A stretch of DNA of 10,542 nucleotides from an uncultured bacterium (GTDB lineage: Bacteria; Pseudomonadota; Alphaproteobacteria; CAISDR01): assembly GCA_903884125.1 (NCBI GenBank), contig CAISDR010000134.1, positions 1-10,542 on the forward strand. Reading direction: 5' to 3'. This document shows positions 7,670-10,542 of the stretch, in pieces; the first letter of the stretch is position 1; each line of letters opens with the position of its first letter. The position numbers and the translations under genes were made by a program. Under the pieces are notes generated by a model. That model was not told where the DNA came from, searched no databases, and saw only the letters and a list, made by a program, of their open reading frames with translations.

Positions 7670-7697
7670 ATTACACCAGACTCCACCCCAAGGCCAA
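7670..7697 (-). promoter_or_regulatory. Possible promoter for the 178-residue gene/lptFG-lptD operon
   Basis: On the reverse strand, TTGGCC (7697-7692, 4/6) is followed after 16 nt by TGTAAT (7675-7670, 5/6). Initiation would fall near 7663, only about 2 nt before the ATG at 7661. The message would then be leaderless or nearly so, which agrees with the missing Shine-Dalgarno. The match is moderate and other promoters further upstream are possible. Confidence 0.3.
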
Positions 7698-7725
7698 GGC
7701 TTTGAAAATTCCTGCGGCGGCGATC

Positions 7726-7754
7726 TTGACAGACAGGCGGCTTGACCATATTGT
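7726..7754 (+). promoter_or_regulatory. Sigma-70-like promoter for rpmJ
   Basis: A perfect TTGACA (7726-7731) is followed after exactly 17 nt by TATTGT (7749-7754, 4/6). Transcription would start near 7761 and give a leader of about 96 nt before the rpmJ ATG at 7857. A strong -35 fits a constitutive ribosomal-protein promoter. It lies within the shared divergent region in front of the lpt operon. Confidence 0.55.
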
Positions 7755-7765
7755 CCGCGCCTCTT

Positions 7766-7790
7766 CGGAGGGTTTACGCCCTCTGGTTTT
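7766..7790 (+). terminator. Terminator-like hairpin in the rpmJ leader
   Basis: CGGAGGG (7766-7772) pairs with CCCTCTG (7779-7785), including one G-T wobble, around a 6-nt loop. The stem is followed by one G and then TTTT (7787-7790). It begins about 5 nt after the inferred start of transcription for rpmJ. It is shaped like a small intrinsic terminator or attenuator. It could also stabilise the 5' end of the mRNA. The T-run is short, so full termination is uncertain. Confidence 0.35.
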
Positions 7791-7856
7791 AATCGTGTGC
7801 GCCTGTCAACAGTCGGGGCACGCCAGAACCTTGTGAGCAGGAATAGGCCCGGCGTC

Positions 7857-7982
7857 ATGAAGATCAAGAATTCCATTCGCACGCTTAAGACCCGGCACAA
7901 AGACTGCCGCGTCATCCGCCGCCGTGGCCGCACCTATATCATCAATAAAACGATGAAGCGCTATAAGGCCCGCCAGGGCTAG
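7857..7982 (+). CDS. rpmJ: 50S ribosomal protein L36 (zinc-independent, C-minus type)
   Basis: A 41-residue, very basic protein, the full length of the alphaproteobacterial L36 family. It binds 23S rRNA in the large subunit. The sequence shows MKIKNSIRTLKTRHKDCRV, then the conserved core RRRGRTYIINKT and the terminal KARQG. Only one cysteine (Cys17) is present, so the CCCH zinc ribbon of the other L36 type cannot form. This is the C-minus form (YkgO-like), which in many alphaproteobacteria is the only copy. I see no Zur-like palindrome, which fits an unregulated housekeeping copy. The start is set by the family N-terminus; the frame is open a further 20 codons upstream without family resemblance. 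AGG at 7845-7847 is a modest ribosome site. It is monocistronic, between divergent lpt genes and a convergent hydrolase. Confidence 0.97.
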   Translation: MKIKNSIRTLKTRHKDCRVIRRRGRTYIINKTMKRYKARQG

Positions 7983-7990
7983 GCTATTCC

Positions 7991-8002
7991 GGGCTGGCGC
8001 CC
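7991..8002. other. Short GC hairpin between convergent rpmJ and the MBL hydrolase
   Basis: GGGC and GCCC flank a TGGC loop, a 4-bp stem that reads on both strands in the 68-bp gap between two convergent stops. Only TT follows on the plus strand and there is no T-run on the minus strand. It is at best a weak bidirectional terminator. Nothing better is visible in this gap. Confidence 0.2.
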
Positions 8003-8050
8003 TTCCATATCATTTTGCTGGTAAATGCCGCGACTGTGATGCGCCCTGCC

Positions 8051-8935
8051 CTATAGGGTGTTCACGGGCACTTTCAGAAATACCTGTCCGTTCGCGTGAG
8101 GCTCGGGAAAGCGGCCACCGCGCATATTGACCTGAATAGACGGAATGATCAGCGCGGGCATGGCCAGTGTGGCATCCCGGGCCTCGCGGATTTTCACAAA
8201 CTCATTCTCGCTGATCTCTGACCGCACATGAATATTGGCGGCGCGTTCGACTTCGACCGAACATTCCCAGGCGATCTGGCGACCATTGGGTGCATAGTCA
8301 TGGCACATGAAAAGTCGCGTTTTCTCCGGCAATGAAAAAATGCGCTGGATGGATCGATAAAGGGTGCGCGCATCGCCACCGGGAAAATCCACCCGTGCCG
8401 TGCCCGAATCCGGCATGAACAGCGTATCGCCGACAAAAGCCGCATCGCCAATCACATGAGTCATGCACGCGGGGGTATGCCCCGGCGTCGCCATCGCAAT
8501 CGCAGACATGGTCCCGATTGCATAGACTTCGTCATCGATGAAAAGATGGTCAAACTGCTGGCCACAGCGGGAAAACATGGAACCTTCGTCAAAGATATCA
8601 GCAAAGGTGGCTTGAATTTTCGATATCTGATTGCTGACCGCCAGCTTGCCTCCCAGCCGCTCTTTCAGATAGGCCCCGGCGGTCAGATGATCGGCATGAA
8701 CATGCGTTTCAATGATCCAGGCAACCGACAGGTCATGGTCTTTAACAAACTTGATGATCCGGTCAGCAGATGTGTGAGACGTGCGTCCTGCCGCGTAATC
8801 GAAATCCAGAACACTGTCGATGATGGCGCAGGCTGGACTATTCGGGTCCTTGACCACATAGCTGATTGTATGGGTCGCCGGATCAAAGAACGCCATGACA
8901 TCCGGGCTTGTGTCGGTTTCGGTTTTCGGCAGCAT
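8051..8935 (-). CDS. Metallo-beta-lactamase-fold hydrolase, Blh/persulfide-dioxygenase-like
   Basis: A 294-residue cytoplasmic MBL-fold enzyme. The metal motif is complete: ETHVHADH gives His78, His80, Asp82 and His83, then His153 (ATPGHTPAC), Asp170 (FVGDTLFMPD) and His212 (FMCHDYAP). The spacing, SGTARVDFPGGDARTLYRSI (177-196) and the late MPALIIPSIQVNMRGG (259-274) place it with Blh/ETHE1-type proteins. Studied members oxidise glutathione persulfide to sulfite using one Fe(II), bound by two His and one Asp; by analogy His78, His153 and Asp170 here. Some Blh genes sit with a BigR repressor or a rhodanese; neither is visible here. The ATG at 8935 has AAAGGG about 8 nt upstream; an ATG at residue 14 is a weaker alternative. 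It is divergent from a glutathione S-transferase gene, which supports a thiol or persulfide role. A plain glyoxalase-II-like thioesterase is the alternative. Confidence 0.93.
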   Translation of the reverse strand: MLPKTETDTSPDVMAFFDPATHTISYVVKDPNSPACAIIDSVLDFDYAAGRTSHTSADRIIKFVKDHDLSVAWIIETHVHADHLTAGAYLKERLGGKLAVSNQISKIQATFADIFDEGSMFSRCGQQFDHLFIDDEVYAIGTMSAIAMATPGHTPACMTHVIGDAAFVGDTLFMPDSGTARVDFPGGDARTLYRSIQRIFSLPEKTRLFMCHDYAPNGRQIAWECSVEVERAANIHVRSEISENEFVKIREARDATLAMPALIIPSIQVNMRGGRFPEPHANGQVFLKVPVNTL

Positions 8936-8989
8936 GGTTTGACCCTTTCGGTCGGGGCTGGGACAGCATTAAGCTAATTGCCACCCACC

Positions 8990-9013
8990 GCCCTGTACTG
9001 GCAGGGCATTATA
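8990..9013 (-). promoter_or_regulatory. Consensus -10 box with an adjoining inverted repeat: MBL hydrolase promoter/operator
   Basis: On the reverse strand a perfect TATAAT (9013-9008) lies about 70 nt upstream of the hydrolase start, but no good -35 is found at 16-18 nt. Directly downstream is a perfect inverted repeat: GCCCTG (8990-8995) and CAGGGC (9002-9007) around a 6-nt spacer. The predicted transcription start (about 9001) falls inside it. A weak -35 plus a repeat over the start suggests an activated or repressed promoter. Alternatively the repeat forms a hairpin at the 5' end of the mRNA. Confidence 0.45.
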
Positions 9014-9058
9014 CACTTCTTTGTTTATCGTGATCTCATTCAAACTAGCAAAAGCAAT

Positions 9059-9715
9059 ATGACGACCATCACCATCACCGCTTTTGAAAAATCACCTGAC
9101 CGCGGCCGGGGGCTGGCACGCGACATGCGCATCCGCTGGGCGCTGGAAGAAGTGGGACAGACTTACAATGTCCGTCTGGTTTCATTCGCTGCGCTGAAAG
9201 AACCCGGTCACCTGGCCCTTCATCCATTCGGTCAGATTCCAACATTTGAACAAGGCGATCTGGCCCTGTTTGAAACCGGTGCCATCGTGCTGCATATCGC
9301 CGATCATTATCAGGGCCTGATGCCGCCCGATCCCAACGCGCGCGCGTGTGCCATTAGCTGGATATTCGCCGCACTTAATACGGTCGAACCACCGATCCTT
9401 GAACTGGCCAATACCAGACTGCTGGAGGCGGATCAGCCATGGACCGCCCAGCGCCTGCCGCTGCTTGAGGCCCATATTCGCCAGAGACTGGAACAAGTAT
9501 CCGTACGACTGGGTGATGCCGACTGGCTTGAACATACTTTCAGCGCCGGTGATCTGATGATGATATCTGTACTTATCCGCCTGAATTCATCCGGCCTGCT
9601 GGACGAATTCCCGAACATCGCTGCCTATGTCGCACGCGGCGAAGCACGTCCGGCTTACCAACGCGCTTTCGCAGCGCAGCTTGCGGTGTTTCTGGCTAAT
9701 GAACAGGGTGGCTGA
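9059..9715 (+). CDS. Glutathione S-transferase family protein
   Basis: A 218-residue soluble protein with the two GST domains. The thioredoxin-like N-terminal domain (about 1-82) shows KSPDRGRGLARDMRIRWALEE (11-31), the cis-proline loop FGQIPTF (Pro61), and the glutathione-gamma-glutamyl contact in FETGAI (Glu72-Thr73, where Ser is more usual). The alpha-helical C-terminal domain (about 95-218) has the N-capping box and hydrophobic staple region FSAGDLMMI (161-169). Ser12 is a candidate activating residue, as in theta/beta-like bacterial GSTs. The ATG at 9059 fits the family N-terminus but has no clear Shine-Dalgarno; the frame is open upstream to a TTG at 8978 without family resemblance. It is divergent from the Blh-like hydrolase. 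Its in-frame TGA-TAA double stop ends 4-7 nt before the convergent atpF stop. The substrate cannot be told. Confidence 0.92.
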   Translation: MTTITITAFEKSPDRGRGLARDMRIRWALEEVGQTYNVRLVSFAALKEPGHLALHPFGQIPTFEQGDLALFETGAIVLHIADHYQGLMPPDPNARACAISWIFAALNTVEPPILELANTRLLEADQPWTAQRLPLLEAHIRQRLEQVSVRLGDADWLEHTFSAGDLMMISVLIRLNSSGLLDEFPNIAAYVARGEARPAYQRAFAAQLAVFLANEQGG

Positions 9716-9721
9716 TAAAGA

Positions 9722-10216
9722 TCAGTTCAGCTTTGCAGCGACCGCTTTGATGCCAGTTTCGATCAATGCGCCGGACTGGGCATCGTCCATGCGTTCGGCG
9801 ATCAGCGTGCCAGCCGCAGCGATGGCAATTTCGGTGACTGCAGCGCGCACATCGGTCATGGCCTGCGCCTCGGCCTGGGCGATCTTGGCCAGCGCCAGAT
9901 CGGTGCGGCGTTTGATTGTCTCTTCCAGCGCTGCCTTGGATTCAACCGCCAGCCGTTCGGCTTCGGCGGTGGCATTGGCAACGATGGCGGCGGCTTCCGC
10001 TTCGGCGGCCTTGCGCTTGGCCTGATAGGAAGCGGCCAGTTCTTTTGCTTCACGGTGCAGGGATTCGGCTGCATCCAGCTTGGCTTTGATTTCTGCCGCG
10101 CGTGAATCCAGCGCCTTGGCCACGGCATCCTGCACCTTGACCCGGTAAAGCAGGACAAAGAACAAGGCCAGTGCGATAAATACCCAAAAGGCCGGATCGA
10201 TAAAGATACCTGACAT
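9722..10216 (-). CDS. atpF: F1Fo ATP synthase Fo subunit b
   Basis: Subunit b forms half of the peripheral stalk that holds F1 against the rotating c ring. The 164-residue protein starts with a short periplasmic end (MSGIFIDPAF), one membrane helix (about 10-24), then a basic turn (YRVKVQD). A long, Ala/Glu/Lys-rich coiled-coil follows (about 28-125). The C-terminal delta-binding segment (about 126-164, with EIAIAAAGTLIAERM) ends at Asn164. The start is supported by AAGGGG about 8 nt upstream, inside the end of the b' gene, and by a TAATG overlap of one base that implies coupled translation. It is the last gene of the Fo run in this direction; its stop is 6 nt from the convergent GST stop. 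Confidence 0.95.
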   Translation of the reverse strand: MSGIFIDPAFWVFIALALFFVLLYRVKVQDAVAKALDSRAAEIKAKLDAAESLHREAKELAASYQAKRKAAEAEAAAIVANATAEAERLAVESKAALEETIKRRTDLALAKIAQAEAQAMTDVRAAVTEIAIAAAGTLIAERMDDAQSGALIETGIKAVAAKLN

Positions 10217-10542
10217 TAGCCGATCCCCTTGCCCGAACGCGCCAATGCCTGACCCACCGCCTGATCGACCGCATCACTGGCCGGATGGCTACCCAGCAGG
10301 CGGGCGACGATTTGCCCGGTCACCTCACCCGACAGGCTGCGCACATTGGCCATGGCCTGGGTGCGCTTGGTCCGGATTTCGTCGGCAGCAGCGGCAAGTT
10401 TTGCATTCAGCTCGGCTTCAAGCGATTTTTTCAGCGCGTCGGACTGCGCGGTCAGTGCCGCGGTCTTTTCGCCAATCGTCTTTGACGCCTTGGAACGCGC
10501 ATCAGCCAGCGCAGCTTCGTAAGCATTAAGCGCCGATTCCGC
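10216..10542 (-). CDS. atpF2: F1Fo ATP synthase Fo subunit b' (C-terminal part, cut by the right window edge)
   Basis: The reverse strand is open from the window edge to a TAA at 10218-10216, giving 108 residues of a C-terminus. It is a long Ala/Glu/Lys helix (AYEAALADARSKAS, TIGEKTAALTAQ, LEAELNAKLAAAADE) followed by IRTKRTQAMANV, GEVTGQIVARLLG and the tail ARSGKGIG. Composition and position directly before atpF identify it as the second b-type subunit (b'), found in alphaproteobacteria, cyanobacteria and plastids. In the intact enzyme it pairs with b as the heterodimeric peripheral stalk. The N-terminal membrane helix lies past the window edge. It overlaps atpF by one base (TAATG). Confidence 0.93.
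   Translation of the reverse strand, partial: AESALNAYEAALADARSKASKTIGEKTAALTAQSDALKKSLEAELNAKLAAAADEIRTKRTQAMANVRSLSGEVTGQIVARLLGSHPASDAVDQAVGQALARSGKGIG

Noticed and set aside
7725..7856. A Zur-type operator before the zinc-free L36 gene
   Set aside because: I looked for an AT-rich palindrome around the promoter and found none. The housekeeping C-minus copy in alphaproteobacteria does not need zinc regulation.
8049..8058. Palindrome CCCTATAGGG over the stop codon of the MBL hydrolase gene
   Set aside because: It has no loop and no T-run, and part of it is the stop codon context; likely chance.
8456..8977. A 173-codon plus-strand open frame opposite the MBL hydrolase
   Set aside because: The minus-strand gene has a complete metal motif; the plus-strand translation has no recognisable features.

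Overview
The window looks like a chromosomal segment of an alphaproteobacterium. Four things point there. The ATP synthase has two different b-type stalk subunits (b' followed by b). The L36 protein is the 41-residue type lacking the zinc-ligand set. The metallo-beta-lactamase-fold enzyme closely resembles the alphaproteobacterial Blh/persulfide-dioxygenase group. LptD carries the YSxCxxC motif I associate with alphaproteobacteria. I cannot fix the order; Sphingomonadales, Kordiimonadales and Rhodospirillales are all possible. I see no transposase, integrase, phage gene, CRISPR array, tRNA or rRNA.

Layout, left to right. (1) 1-374, minus strand: the N-terminal part of a response-regulator receiver protein, cut by the left edge. 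(2) 583-2618, plus strand: a two-gene glycosyltransferase operon, one GT-A (family 2 type) and one GT-B (family 1/4 type), probably for a surface glycan. (3) 2623-7661, minus strand: a tightly packed four-gene operon, read from right to left: a membrane-anchored 178-residue protein of unknown function, lptF, lptG and lptD. LptF and LptG are the inner-membrane permease pair that extracts lipopolysaccharide, and LptD is the outer-membrane translocon. (4) 7662-7856: a divergent control region with a good sigma-70-like promoter and a hairpin in front of rpmJ. (5) 7857-7982, plus strand: rpmJ (L36). (6) 8051-8935, minus strand, and 9059-9715, plus strand: a divergent pair, a Blh-like MBL hydrolase and a glutathione S-transferase, sharing a 123-bp region that holds a perfect inverted repeat just downstream of a consensus -10 box. 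(7) 9722-10542, minus strand: atpF (b) preceded by the truncated gene for b'. These are the end of an Fo gene cluster that continues beyond the right edge.

The genes group by theme. The left half is envelope biogenesis: glycan assembly by the two glycosyltransferases beside LPS export by LptFGD. The right half is housekeeping (L36, Fo stalk) plus a thiol/sulfur-detoxification pair (Blh-like enzyme and GST). Gene packing is extreme: lptF/lptG/lptD and b'/b are separated by 0-1 nt or overlap, and two convergent pairs are separated by only 4 and 6 nt.

No clearly new multi-gene system is visible. The most worthwhile leads are the unrecognised 178-residue membrane-anchored periplasmic protein at the head of the lptFG-lptD operon, the glycosyltransferase pair where surA-pdxA-rsmA often follows lptD, the hairpin in the rpmJ leader, and the inverted repeat at the Blh/GST divergent promoter.
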